Shown: positions 1 through 11,053 of the stretch, one piece after another
Layout: every line of letters begins with the position of its first letter
Position numbering within the stretch: the first letter of the stretch is position 1
Assembly: GCA_947179395.2 (NCBI GenBank)
Contig: OX359291.1
Span: forward strand, 56,155,458-56,219,457
Origin: Pulicaria dysenterica
Lineage: Eukaryota > Streptophyta > Magnoliopsida > Asterales > Asteraceae
DNA: 64,000 nt
Direction of reading: 5' to 3'
Program-made: the position numbers and the translations under genes
Notes under the pieces: generated by a model
Database searches by the model: none
Told to the model about the DNA's origin: nothing
What the model saw: only the letters and a program-made list of their open reading frames with translations

Positions 1-1
1 T

Positions 2-1354
2 GAAATTGATGAAGTTGATTATGGTTTGTCCGAGTCAACTTTTGAAGCTGACATGAAGGAAGCTGAGGAAAACAGCAAACTTAGTGATTGGGATCCTGCT
101 TCCATGTACAAGGTTAGTAATTTCAACTCTTACACCGATGAAGAAAAGGGTCTTGCCTTCGATTATTTGTTAAATGATTTCAAGACTGGCCTTAAGTCTC
201 AAAAGGACCTCAAAGCTAAAATAGCTAAACTGAAGAATGAGATTAAGGAAAATCAATCTCTCATTGATGTTGGTAAGAAAGCACAGTGTGATCTTGAATG
301 TCAAAGACACATTAATAAACTTCTAAGTGAAGAACTTCTCGAAGCCAAAGATAAAGCTGACCAACTTCAAAAGGTCACTGAATCTTGGTGTAAGTCATCA
401 AGGCTTGCTGAAAATTGTATCAACCAACAAATTCCAAAACAGGTACAAGCTGTACTTGGAGGTGACTATTAATCCGCAGCCTATGCAGCTGATGAGGATG
501 AGATTGCAAGTACAGACTCTGAGGAAGATAGACAACTGATTGAGTTTCAGAAGTCAGCCTTAGAGAAGAAACATGGTCAAAACCTTAAATACAATATATT
601 TGTAAAGGCCAAAGATCATGGTAACGAGTTCTCAACATCCAAACAACATAGTAAGTCTGTGCTGGACAAATTAGGCACTCAGCCTATTCAAAGAACTTCA
701 GTCTTAGAAAGGCTTAATCCAAATTTTTTCAAAAGACAACGTTCTCTATCTGGCTCAGAGAGAACTTCCAAGAATAGGAAGACCACTGTAAGTCAGAGGT
801 CAGATTATAACAATGGTAAGTCCAAAGTTGTGGACCTTGGTAAGTCCAAGGAGATCAACAGTGGTAAGTCCAAACCTGTTGAAACTGGTGAGTCTAGAAA
901 GCATGACAAAGGTAAGTCCAAAGTCATGGAGAAGAAGTTTGTTGCTTAAGCTTCTAATCAAAAGGATAACAAACAAAGATCTGACAAAGGTAAGTCCAAA
1001 GTCAATGAGCATCAAGTGAATCAACTTGCAAATAAAGTTGAAAAGTTATCCACTACATATAATCCTAAGACTGAGAGCAAGTTCTCACAAGGATTATTAG
1101 ACACTCTACCTCCTCTAATCATTGGAAGAAGGAGATGCTACAAGTGCAGAAGTAGAGGTCATGAGGCTAAGGACCGTGACATTGAAATCTCAAGGTCTGA
1201 ACAAGAATAGGTTGATCAGCGTACACAGGACTCAGCTCCTGCTCAAGCTGAATAGTCAGTTCAACAAGATGAAGATGCTAAGTGCTCATCATCTGAACCC
1301 ACCAAAAAGTGGGTTCCTAAACAAAACTAATGTGTTTAGTTTTCATATCATGTG
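2..1354 (+). pseudogene. Element A gag, C-terminal part (nucleocapsid, broken)
   Basis: This is the distal part of a copia Gag polyprotein, which packages element RNA in cytoplasmic particles. The frame reads an acidic stretch, a coiled-coil-like stretch rich in Lys, Glu and Leu (about 170-420), then a Lys/Ser-rich region with repeated GKSK units (810-1010) and a zinc knuckle at 1138-1180. The knuckle begins CYKC and keeps the His, but the last Cys is replaced by Arg. The frame is interrupted by stops at 470, 947, 1208, 1253, 1328 and 1337, all in the same reading frame and with no frameshift. A second, upstream knuckle is expected from the sister copy G (63490-63531) but lies outside the window. 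Confidence 0.75.
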
Positions 1355-1357
1355 TAG

Positions 1358-3055
1358 GGTTCAAGTAAATGGTACTTGGATAGTAGATGTTCAAGGCACA
1401 TGACTGGGTGGAATAGACTTCTTAGTGATTTCGAGGAAGATGAAGGTCCTAAAGTAACTTTTGGTGACAACTCCCATGGAAGAACTAAAGGCTATGGGAA
1501 GACGCATGTTGGCAAGGTGACTTTCCAGAAGGTTGCATATGTCAAGGGTCTTAAACACAATCTGATCAGTATCAGCTAGTTGTGTGATGAAGACAATATA
1601 GTTACTTTTAGAAAGAAAGCAGGAACTATATATATAGCTAAGGGAAAGGCTGTATTAATAGCTAAAAGAGAAAGAGATGTGTATCTACTTGATCTTAATT
1701 CTCCTGATCCCTATACTGAAACCTGCTTGTATTCCCAATCTGTTCCTAAGCTGAGTTGGTTTTGGCATAAAAAATTATTGCATTTAAATTTCAAAAATAT
1801 AAATATGCTATCCAATAAAGAGTTAGTGTCTGGATTACCAAAGATCACATTTGTCAAGGAAAAATTGTGTTCAACTTGTGAACAAGGGAAACACCAGAAA
1901 GGGTCCTTTAAATAAAAGCAAAAATTTCCAATAACAGACCCACTGCATATGTTGCATATGGATCTGTTTGGACCCATAAGTACTCCTAGCCTAAGTGGAA
2001 AGAAGTATACACTGGTGATAGTAGATGAGTTCTCACGACTCACCTGGGTAATATTCCTAAAAGTCAAAAGAAAAGCTGCCCTGGAGATAATAAGTTTTAT
2101 CAAACAGGAAGAGTTGCAGAAAGGTAAGTCTGTAAAGCAACTCAAAAGTGATCATGGGACTGAGTTCAGGAACTCTACCCTAGAAGCCTTTTGTGAACAA
2201 AAAGGAATATTACTAAATTTATCCTCAGTCAGAACTTCTCAACAAAATGGAGTGGCTGAAAGAAGAAATAGAACCTTAATTGAGGCTGCTAGAACAATGC
2301 TATGTGAGGCAGGATTGAAACTTTATTTTTGGGATGAAGCTGTCAGTACAGCCTGTTATACCCAAAATAGGTCAATCATTGTCAAAAGACATGGCAAAAC
2401 ATCATATGAGATGTATAAATCTAGAAAGCCCAATATAGGTTATTTCCATGTCTTTGGTTCAAAATGCTATGTGCTGAATCAAAGAGATCAGCTCCATAAG
2501 TTGGAACCTAAAGCTGATCCTGGAATATTTGTTGGTTATTCCTCAATCTCCAAGTCTTACAGAGTGTATAATACAAGGGGAAAGGCTAGAGAAGAATCAA
2601 TTCATGTGTCATTTGATGAAGACAATTTTGATCAAGCTCAGAAAAGACAAGCTGACTTGGTTAGTCTGAGTGAGCTTGAAAAGCCTGAGGAAACCAATAT
2701 ATCAAATCCTATGTATGTCATAGGAGACGAAAATGATGATGATGTGTGTCCATCAAAGAAATCATCACAAGCTCCAAGGAACTCTCAAGATGAGAAGGAT
2801 GATGAGTTCGTCAATCCCTTTGGAGCTGCAGTCACTCACACTGAAGGTCTTAGTGATCATCAGTTTGTTGACAATGCTGCTATTGAGACTGAGGATGTTA
2901 GTTCACCTTAGAGTTCTCAACATCAGTCAGATCCAGAACCAGATTCTCCAACTACAACATTTAAATTCCTCAAAGATCATCCTCAAGATCAAATTATTGG
3001 AAATGTTCAAGAAAGAGTAATGACAAGATTAAAGGCTACAGCAAACTATGCTGCT
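1358..3055 (+). pseudogene. Element A protease and integrase
   Basis: The retropepsin signature reads WYLDSRCSRHMTG at 1370-1408. The Gly of the D-S/T-G triad is Arg, so the protease is probably inactive. Integrase follows: an HHCC-like region (WHKKLLHLNF to CSTCEQGKHQ, 1763-1900), then the catalytic core with MDLFGP near 1958 (Asp), SDHGTEF near 2147 (Asp) and NGVAERRNRTL near 2246 (Glu). The usual SDNG is SDHG. Stops in frame occur at 1355, 1577, 1913, 2909 and 3056. The whole run stays in the same frame as gag, which suggests decay by point mutation only. Integrase would insert the cDNA into host DNA and generate 5-bp duplications. Confidence 0.85.
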
Positions 3056-3076
3056 TAGTTTTGTTTCCTATCTCAA

Positions 3077-4603
3077 ATGGAACCAAAGAAGACTGAAGAA
3101 GCCTTAGAGGACGAGGATTGGATTGAAGCTATGCAAGAGGAATTAAATGAGTTTGAGAGAAACAAAGTCTGGAGTCTTGTCCCTGCCCCCAAAGATCACA
3201 CAATTATAGGCACTAAGTGGGTCTATAGAAACAAAATGGACAAGGATGAAGTGATAGTTAGGAACAAAGCCAGGCTGGTAGCACAAGGGTATAAGCAAGA
3301 AGATGGAATCGGTTATGATGAGACATTTGCCCCTGTTGCTAGAATTGAAGCCATAAGGCTGTTCCTGGCTTATGCAACCTATAAAGACTTCAAAGTCTAT
3401 CAAATGGATGTGAAAAGTGCTTTTCTTAATGGAAAACTTCAGGAGGAAGTCTATGTGAAACAACCTCCTGGCTTTGTATGTTCAAAGTTTCCACATCATG
3501 TCTATAAGTTAGACAAGGCTTTGTATGGTCTTAAACAAGCTCCAAGAGCTTGGTATGATACACTGTCCAACTATCTACTATCAATGGATTTCACCAGAAG
3601 TAGTATAGATAAGACACACTTTATTAAAAAGAGTAAAGGACAGGTGATTCTTGTACAAATCTATGTGGATGACATTATTTTTGGTTCTACTAATGAATCT
3701 CTGTGTGAATGGTTCTCCAAAATAATGTCACAAAAGTACAAGATGAGCATGATGGGTGAGATGACATACTTCCTAGGCTTACAAATTCGACAAAGGCCTG
3801 ATGAAATACTCATTAATCAAAGCAAGTATGTTCTTGATTTGATAAAGAAATATGGTTTTGATTCAAGTTCAACCATGAGAACACCCATGTCACCAGCTGT
3901 CAAGCTGAGTAAAGACTCAGATGGTAAGTCTGTATGTCAGTCTACCTATAGAGGAATGATTGGTTCACTACTCTATTTGACAACTAGTAGACCTGATATC
4001 ATGTTTGCTACATTTTTTTGTGCAAGATATCTGTCAGATCCTAAGGAATCACATCTTCAAGTTGTGAAAAGGATCTTTAGGTACGTTAAAGGTACACCAA
4101 ATCTAGGTCTTTTGTATCCAAAGGACTCTGGATTTGAGTTAGTTGGTTTTTCAGATGCTGACTATGTTGGGTGCAAGTTACATAGAAAATCAACAACCGT
4201 AGTATGTCAAATGCTTGGAGGGAAGTTAGTAAGATGGACTAGTAAGAAACAGAACTCAGTGGCTACTTCAACTGCTGAAGCTGAGTATGTTGCAGTAGGA
4301 AGCTGTGGTGCTCAAATCCTGTGGATGCAACATCAGCTCCAGGACATTGGTATGAGTTTCAAGAAAACTCCTATCTTTTGTGAGAACCAAAGTGCTATAG
4401 CCATCACTTACAATCCAGTCTTCCACTCAAGAACCAAGCACATTGAAATTAGACATCACTTCATCCGGGACATCGTGGAAAAAGGTAAAGTTGATATCAA
4501 ATTTATCTTTATTGATGATCAATTGGCATATATCTTCACAAAACCATTGGATGAAAAGAGATTTATGTATCTGCTAAGTGAATTGGGTATGCTCAACCCA
4601 TAG
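3077..4603 (+). CDS. Element A reverse transcriptase-RNase H (508-residue open frame)
   Basis: This is an uninterrupted RT-RNase H segment ending with the usual pol C-terminus (SELGMLNP). Visible landmarks are TKWVYRNK, YQMDVKSAFLNG (first RT Asp), IYVDDIIFGST (the YVDD active site), and in RNase H FSDADYVG, STAEAEYVA and FCENQSAI, where Glu replaces the usual Asp of CDN. The frame is continuous with upstream pol; the preceding TAG at 3056 separates it, so it would be translated only with readthrough and is best seen as part of a dead gag-pol. Its function would be cDNA synthesis on the element RNA. Confidence in the identity is very high, in activity low. Confidence 0.93.
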   Translation: MEPKKTEEALEDEDWIEAMQEELNEFERNKVWSLVPAPKDHTIIGTKWVYRNKMDKDEVIVRNKARLVAQGYKQEDGIGYDETFAPVARIEAIRLFLAYATYKDFKVYQMDVKSAFLNGKLQEEVYVKQPPGFVCSKFPHHVYKLDKALYGLKQAPRAWYDTLSNYLLSMDFTRSSIDKTHFIKKSKGQVILVQIYVDDIIFGSTNESLCEWFSKIMSQKYKMSMMGEMTYFLGLQIRQRPDEILINQSKYVLDLIKKYGFDSSSTMRTPMSPAVKLSKDSDGKSVCQSTYRGMIGSLLYLTTSRPDIMFATFFCARYLSDPKESHLQVVKRIFRYVKGTPNLGLLYPKDSGFELVGFSDADYVGCKLHRKSTTVVCQMLGGKLVRWTSKKQNSVATSTAEAEYVAVGSCGAQILWMQHQLQDIGMSFKKTPIFCENQSAIAITYNPVFHSRTKHIEIRHHFIRDIVEKGKVDIKFIFIDDQLAYIFTKPLDEKRFMYLLSELGMLNP

Positions 4604-4606
4604 CTG

Positions 4607-4938
4607 TGTGTCTAGAATTTGAGTTTCAGTTTGACAAAGACTAAGTGTCTTAAGCTGAGTGCACAGTTTATAAACAAGTTTTCATAAACTGAAAAACATG
4701 TCAAGCTGAATAATGAGCTCACATGTTTGAGTTAGTCTTAAACAAAAATGACTAAGTGTCATTGAGTCTGAGCTATGTGCTTATCTCAAGCTGTGTGATT
4801 GGTTCACACGTTTGGTAAGTTCCAATCATAGTTTAACTACTCAGTGTAGTTAAAATGTAAGTTTGAGTCTGTCTCAAACGAAAATGACTAAGTGTCATTG
4901 ATTCTGAGCTGTGTGCTCTACTCAATCTCGGTGATCGA
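4607..4938 (+). other. Spacer between pol and additional ORF of element A
   Basis: No gene is visible. The spacer is rich in the words AGCTGAG, GAGCTG and ACTAAGTGTC. It contains a near-duplicate block around 'aaaatgactaagtgtcatt' (about 4745-4764 and 4880-4899), so a roughly 135-bp unit seems to be imperfectly repeated. Confidence 0.5.
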
Positions 4939-7690
4939 ATGGTACGAGGTGCTCAGTTTCGGAACAATGAAGTGCCGTTGATCCGAATCAACAACCAACG
5001 GGCCTGTCTTGCAATTCCAGCACGAAAACAAGGCAGAGGATATGAGGCGTGGGTGGACTATATTCATAAATGCCCCCTGGCATTCGCTTTCTCTAGAGCA
5101 CCACTGCACATCGTTCCACAACACCTATTGGAGTTGTGGTACACTTGCACTTATTACCAGAACAGGGGAGAGATCGCTGACACTATTCTAAATGGGGATA
5201 GAACAGTTGTCATAACTGTACAACAGCTGAGGGAAGTTCTTCAACTCCCTCAAAGTGATATGTTCGAAGCTGCTGTTACTAGGCAAGTGGCGAGGTCAGT
5301 CCTACCCAATATGGGTCACCCGTATACTGAGGGTGTTATAAAGAAGGCCACTTTTCCTATTGGTTGGGGCTTCATGGTGTCCACGGTGATTCGTTCGCTG
5401 GGAACTAAGATTGGAGGCCTGGATCAGGTGAATGAGTTCGAGATGCAGCTGCTTTACAACATGTACAATGCCAGAAATCTGGACTATGCACTGCTCATCT
5501 TCAACGAGCTCAAAGCCCAAGTGGTGTAGACACCAAGGGATCTCCATGTACCATTCATAAGGTACTTATCCCTGGTGGTGGAAGCTGAGTTGGGTGAACA
5601 ACATCATGAAGCTGGACAGGATGTTTTCCCTGCCCCAGCACTCAGCTCAAAGATGTTCAACAACGACATCTTCCCAGAGCAGGAAGGTGTGAGTGACCCA
5701 ATGCGATGGATAGCTGAGGGAGCCTCTTCTGACAATGAAGCTGAGGAGTCAGATCAAGGGTTGAACCAGATCATAGAGCTGAGCAACCTGCTCAAGCTGC
5801 CATCCTCTCCGTCTGGTTCTAAGTCATCTTTAGAGTCTGCATTCGTTGCAAGACCAATACAAGGTACAACTCCTCCTCTCTCAACTTCTTCTCACTTTTC
5901 TCCATAATCATTTGGAGATAAGACTGTGGTAAACCCAACCAAGTCTAACTCATATCCTCTACCTTCCATTAAACTCCACTCTGAAGCCACCCCTAGTGTG
6001 CCTACTACTACTAGGGAGAAAATCCAAACCTATACTCGTAAAACTGCCAAAGGTGGTGCTACTCCTATAGGCATCACTGGAGCTGAGATCACATTGATCC
6101 CTCGACAGGCAGGAGTTGAGGGGGAGACGCCTACTCTTAAGGTGTCAACTTCAAGGCTCATTTCAACCCTAAATCCTAAGTCGGGTGTGGTGTCTACTTA
6201 GCCCACACTCTCCAGAGCCATGTGAGAGCCTGTTACTGTGCCTGAGCAGACACACTCAGGTAACATTGAAAGAATGACCAATCCCCAGGGTCAATTACCC
6301 CCTCCTAACTAATAAGCCAACCACCTACCCATACACTTCACATTTCGAGCCCTATTACTTCTCTTCACTTCTCACACCCCATGCACGACCTGTCAATGTT
6401 TCATCTACATACCAAGGTGAATCACAGGGTCCAAACTCTAGTGCAAATGAGTTTGAGGGTATACACCAACCCTTAGATGATGCTCCCAAGTTCCAACCCT
6501 CTCAAGCTGACTTGGACGACTTGATGAATTTCTTTAAAGGTTAGTTTGATAAATTGCACCTCAAGAAAAAGCAAACTAAGAAGGATATGTCAATGATTCT
6601 GGATTCTCTTGATGAGGAGGTGCTACATTTGAAATCTACTGTCGCTGCCCTTCAACAACACAAGACTTCGACCCCTGTTGATGATGACAAAAAGGGGGAG
6701 AATGTTCAAAAGGCTGAAGCTGAGTCTGTCCAAGCTGAAACTTTATTACTATTGGCAAAGGGAGTATATCAGATTGAGGGGGAGAAATAAATGGAGATAG
6801 AAGCTGAGCTGACTGAAAAAGCAAAAGTCAAAAGACCAGTAGTGGTCAGCTCGGATGAGTCATAACCCCCTAAGCAGAAAAGAAGAAAGATGATTCTTAG
6901 TGAATCAGCCTCAGATGAAGACTCTGCTGACAAAATGACATTACAAGAAAGAGGTTCTCTGTTGGCAGTAAGGAGGATGGAACAAGAAGATGTTGACCAG
7001 CTTGGAATGTCAATCAACGAGTTAAGAAGAAGACAAATGGATGTTCAAGCTGTGTTAGCTAATGAGAAAGAAGCAAGAGAGGGCTGAGCAAATCAGAAAG
7101 CAGAATGAGGAACTAGCAAAACTCACACTGCGTATTGTGCCCAAGGAGGAAGAGGTAAAAGAACCTCCTGTTCAGGATCAACAAGAGGAGGAGAATATAA
7201 CTCAGTGTTATACAAGGACTTACTTCTCTTCTCAAATTGATTCACTCAAGTTGAGTTCAGTTCAATGGATCATCATCATGGAGTTTGTCTTAAAGAATGG
7301 TGAAACACCTTCTCTGGAGCTAAATCAATTTTATAAACTGGGATATGAAGAGTGGAAGCAAGTGGCTATACTTATTAAGCAGTTGGAAAAGTCCTCTGCC
7401 AGAAATCAAGTTAAAGACGAAATCTTAAGGCTACTTGCAAGAGCTGATGCAATGCAAATCATACCCAGGACTGATATAGCTACCATACTGACTTCTTTTC
7501 ATAGAGTTGGAAATAAGAAGCAAACAAAGCCAGCTGGATTAGCAAATATCGATAAGTACAGTCTCAATCTTCCTGAAGGCATGGAATTCAAAGAAAATAC
7601 CTATGTGGAAAAGCCTTAGAAAGGATTCATGTACTTGGACAGAAATGGTGTACTTCCAAAAGGTGACGGTGTTTCCGCTCAACCACCTTC
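4939..7690 (+). pseudogene. Element A additional ORF (aORF), broken
   Basis: It starts at an ATG 336 bp after pol and stays open for 196 residues, then carries stops at 5527, 5905 and 6199 in one frame. Later segments (6554-6790, 6890-7087, 7062-7619) lie in shifted frames. The N-terminal part has the pattern of element B's aORF: a segment LNGDRTVVITVQQLREVLQL corresponds in B to DGTEVAISENIIRQSLQL, and GWGFMVSTVIRSL corresponds to WKFIIHTLQQCI. The middle is Ser/Pro/Thr-rich and the end Lys/Glu-rich and probably coiled coil. I see no signal peptide or membrane segment, so a classical envelope is not supported. Function unknown; similar ORFs occur downstream of pol in plant copia elements. 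Confidence 0.6.
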
Positions 7691-7695
7691 TTTTG

Positions 7696-8600
7696 TTATG
7701 GGTTGTGGGGACAAGTTGTTTCCAAGGTTATTCCTTGTTTAACATTAAACTGATTCATCTTATTAGAAACAAATTCACCACCATTATCACTCCTATTCCT
7801 TTTAATACATTTTCCAAATTGTGTCTTGACCATTTCATGAAAATGAATCAAACAGGTGCAAGCTGCATGCTTGTGTTTAAGCAAATAAATCCAAACGGCT
7901 ATACTATAATCATCTATTATGGTTATGAAATAATTTGCTTCCGTAAAAGATGGTTTTATATACTTCCTCCCAAATGTCACAATGCACCAAATCAAAACAT
8001 TCACTTGTTTTTATAGAACTAATCAGGAAAGGAAAACGAGTAAATTTAGATTTATTGCAAGAATCATAATTTTTTTAAAAAATCAAGAATGACATCTTTG
8101 AGAATCTCAATATGAGACAATTTTATATTTGAGGCATGTCCAAGTCTCTTGTGCCATGCATCAGTAGTAACCACCATTGCACGTCTTTCTTCTATTATTT
8201 CCCCCATTCGATACAGGCCCTCCAATCAAGTTTCTCTTCCTCAAGCCCTGCATGACAAAGAAGTCAGGAAAAAAGGTTATTGCACAATTGAGGTCCTTTG
8301 TAAAACGATTAACAGATAGAATATTGCAAGTAAAATTTGACACAAGGAGACCCCTTTAACTTTTATTCCTTCCTTGAGAATGATGTCACCCTCCCCTTTT
8401 ACAGGAATGGCTTCCTTGTTGGGTATCGTGGCCGGTTTATCAAGTGCTTCTATATTAACATTTTCAAGTAAAATTTTAACATCTTCTTCTTCTTTACTAC
8501 CAGCAAACAATCTAAAAAAAGATTGATATTGTTCATCGCTAATTCCCTGAGAAGAGGTTTGAAAAGCGGCTTCTTCTTTCACTGATTTCTTCGGGTTAGT
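7696..8600 (-). pseudogene. Ale-like copia pre-integrase/integrase fragment
   Basis: The clearest stretch (8004-7696) carries FITIIDDYSIAVWIYLLKHK and RSDNGGEF, the first catalytic Asp neighbourhood and the second Asp of a copia integrase. Upstream, 8160-8031 encodes an HKRLGHAS-like pre-integrase motif in pieces, and 8343-8161 contains TKDLNCAITFFPDFFVMQ, typical of the region between protease and integrase. Frames change several times and stops are frequent. The third catalytic residue (Glu) is absent because the fragment ends first. Confidence 0.7.
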
Positions 8601-8608
8601 AAGGTATC

Positions 8609-8620
8609 TCTCTGATACCA
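8609..8620 (-). promoter_or_regulatory. tRNA-Met primer-binding site of the Ale-like remnant
   Basis: On the minus strand this reads TGGTATCAGAGA, matching 11 of 12 bases of the plant initiator-tRNA-Met complement. It directly follows the LTR-like segment and marks the start of minus-strand cDNA synthesis. Confidence 0.7.
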
Positions 8621-8761
8621 TAGAGAGATTCTTACCAAAACTGAATTCTTCTATTAAGATAATCGATATATGAATACAAGGAAGCAAGATAAAAAGAAAA
8701 CACAATAATCACTCCAATAAATCTAGAGCGAATCTCGGTTATAATAAACCCAATATATGCA
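8621..8761 (-). repeat. Probable short LTR end of the Ale-like remnant
   Basis: About 140 bp lies between the primer-binding site and a possible TG end (minus strand reads TGCATATATTGGG). The outer boundary is a guess, because no second LTR copy is present for comparison. Confidence 0.4.
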
Positions 8762-11053
8762 TGAAAATAAAAAGATTCCTATAGCTTCTTACGTCAAATA
8801 CCTTATTCCTGAAATGGGCCAATCGATTCTTAATTTTTGAGCCGAAAGAACACAACGAATTATTTACGACGACCTTATCTTTTATGAAAATCTAATTTAC
8901 CATATCATGTTGGACGTGCAAGTGTTCACTTATTATTTTTGAAGAAGGTTGTACTCGATTTCAACTACCTATGACCCAGTTATTATTTTCCCTTCCTTCT
9001 TATGTTTTTCGTGTTTCGATTGGTAGAAAACCTAAATGGGTATCTTTATTTGAACATTGAATTTAGCCTATATTAACCGTTATGGAAGTATTGGCAAAAT
9101 GTTATTTCTGTATGAGGCTTCTAACTCAAGTTCTTTTCTATTTTCTTAAAGTCTGTGTTTCTAATTCTCTCTATTTCTCTCTCTTAGACCGTCATTTAAA
9201 ATTTCACGCACAAACGAAACCCTAAATGATTTAGGCAAGATTGGTAAAATGAAATGTCTATAGGAGGCTTTTAACTCAATTTTTGATCTTCTCCACTTAT
9301 CATTTACCCTTTGTTGTTTCGAGTCGATTTTTGGATGTATTTGATTTTGATGTTAGTAAAATCATTAGGGAATATTTAACGAACGGCGGTTTGAAAATTA
9401 ATGGTTCATCACAAAAATGGAAAACTAATGAAGTCCCTGTGCTTCAAGGAGAAAAACGAAAACACATTTATTTTTCTTTAATTTTTTGTTTTCATTTTTT
9501 GAAAAAACACATTTTTTGAAAAAAAAAACACATTTTTTGGTTCGAGGGGATACATTGTTGAAAGTGAAAGTTCGTTGGCTATATTTTTCATTTCCCTTTT
9601 GTAATTTGAAGTTTATTGCTTGACTTGAAATTCCAAGAGTTATGTTAAAAAATTACGAAATCTTTATTATTTTGTGTATCAATTTTAATAACTTTTATTC
9701 ATTGTATTATCATATTTCTTGCACTCAATTACACGTAGTGCTTCATTAGCAAAATAAACAGTAGAATTCAAGCCACAAGAAGAGATGTTTTTTTTTTTAC
9801 TTTTATAGTCATTTCTTCCGCACTAAATATGGATTTTATGAGGTAACTATATTGAAATAATGTTCTTAATTTCCTATGTTAGTGTATGAAATGTAAGTGT
9901 TCATAGTAGGTTAAGTGGTTTTACTTTATGAGCATGATGTTGTGTATGAACTTTAGGATTTTTATAAGTTTAGCCCTTTAGATTTTTATTAATATTTATA
10001 TACCTAGCTCATTAAGCTAGTTACAATAAAAATTACAATTAGTGACGAAGTTAAATGTGACTGAAAGGCTATATAATTTTTTGTGAGAAAAAAGAGGTAC
10101 GAAGGATCTTTTTATGAGTTATTAAAAATAAACAAATTACAATTGAGTGTTTAATATCAACTATTATCGTACATGCGTAATGCTATGGCGGTAAATAGTT
10201 TCTGATTTATAACTGTCATTTTCAAAAAGGTAATGATATGTTATTCATGTGATTCGGTGTCACAAAAAAGTTTCTAGCAACATATCCGTTTTGTTTCAAA
10301 TTTTATTATATTTGTATCTACTATTTAAATAACTTTGTAAATAAATTTTAAAAAACGTTAAAATAAGAAAAAAATATATATTTATGAAATAAGGAGAGAA
10401 AAGTTAATAAGATTTTGAAAATCATGTTAATGCGGGTGTGTAATTGTGTTTGAGTGAGATAGTGTATTAGTGGGAACGTAAATTTTAAATGAATAAAATG
10501 TTAAAGTAAATTAGGAGAGTGAAATGGTTAAGATTGAGTGTATGTGATTAATTTAGACAAATAGAAGGGTGTAGATGTATTGTTGGTAAATTTAAGAAAT
10601 TTTAAGAGTTAAGAGGAAAGAGAGTGTTGTATGATTTATATAGGGGCAAATGGCCGAGAAAGATAACATATATATCAAAAGTTACCAATAAAACTAACGT
10701 GTAATTTTTTGTGCCGGGAAATGATTATATATTTTAGTCTGTTTAAAAAAAAAGATTGTAAATTTCAATTTTCCATAAAAAGATATTATAAATTTCAAAT
10801 TGTTATTAAAAAGAGTATCATGACATACCAAAAATTGGTCAAGATTCCTTTTTTTGTTAGAAATCAAAATTTATATTCTTTTTTTGCCACAAAAATTGTA
10901 CTTCAACTTTATTGGCAAATTTCAATATTTAAGTTACCTTTCTTGACAATCTACCCTTTAAATAGATACATAGTGTAAGCATTTATAGTGGATAAAACAT
11001 GATATAGTTATTATGAAAGCATTTGTAGTAGATCATTTACAAAGGTAAGGTAT
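8762..11053. other. AT-rich intergenic DNA without recognisable gene
   Basis: No ORF resembles a known protein. The only structure seen is a short imperfect direct repeat (9092-9134 and 9241-9284) and A/T-rich tracts such as 9480-9540. It may be decayed transposon internal sequence belonging to the CACTA-like end at 11054, but nothing proves that. Confidence 0.5.

Larger units (their letters stand above)
1..7694 (+). mobile_element. Element A: 5'-truncated Ty1/copia retrotransposon with additional 3' ORF
   Basis: The window opens inside a copia gag gene and continues through protease, integrase, RT and RNase H (to 4603), a 335-bp spacer, then an additional ORF (4939 to about 7690). No LTR is present on either side. 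The 5' end lies outside the window and the 3' end stops where an opposite-strand copia integrase fragment begins, near 7695. The first 280 bases closely match 63727-63975 of element G, so A and G belong to one family, whose LTR is seen at 61388-62465 and, inverted, at 22934-24044. Two zinc knuckles in gag and a downstream ORF suggest a Sirevirus-like architecture; that assignment is inference. Confidence 0.85.
7695..8761 (-). mobile_element. Ale/Retrofit-like copia remnant, internally deleted
   Basis: Reading on the minus strand from about 8761: a short LTR-like end, a primer-binding site, then directly a sequence that normally lies near the protease (8600-8400), the pre-integrase region and the first half of integrase, ending at 7695 where it meets element A. 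Gag and the protease active site are missing, so an internal deletion must have occurred. The lineage call rests on the short LTR and the pre-integrase wording. Confidence 0.6.

Noticed and set aside
4939..7690. Envelope-like gene
   Set aside because: No signal peptide, membrane segment or furin-like site is visible; it is called an additional ORF instead.
9283..9519. Small frame in AT-rich DNA
   Set aside because: There is no similarity to any family and it ends in a low-complexity Phe-rich tail.
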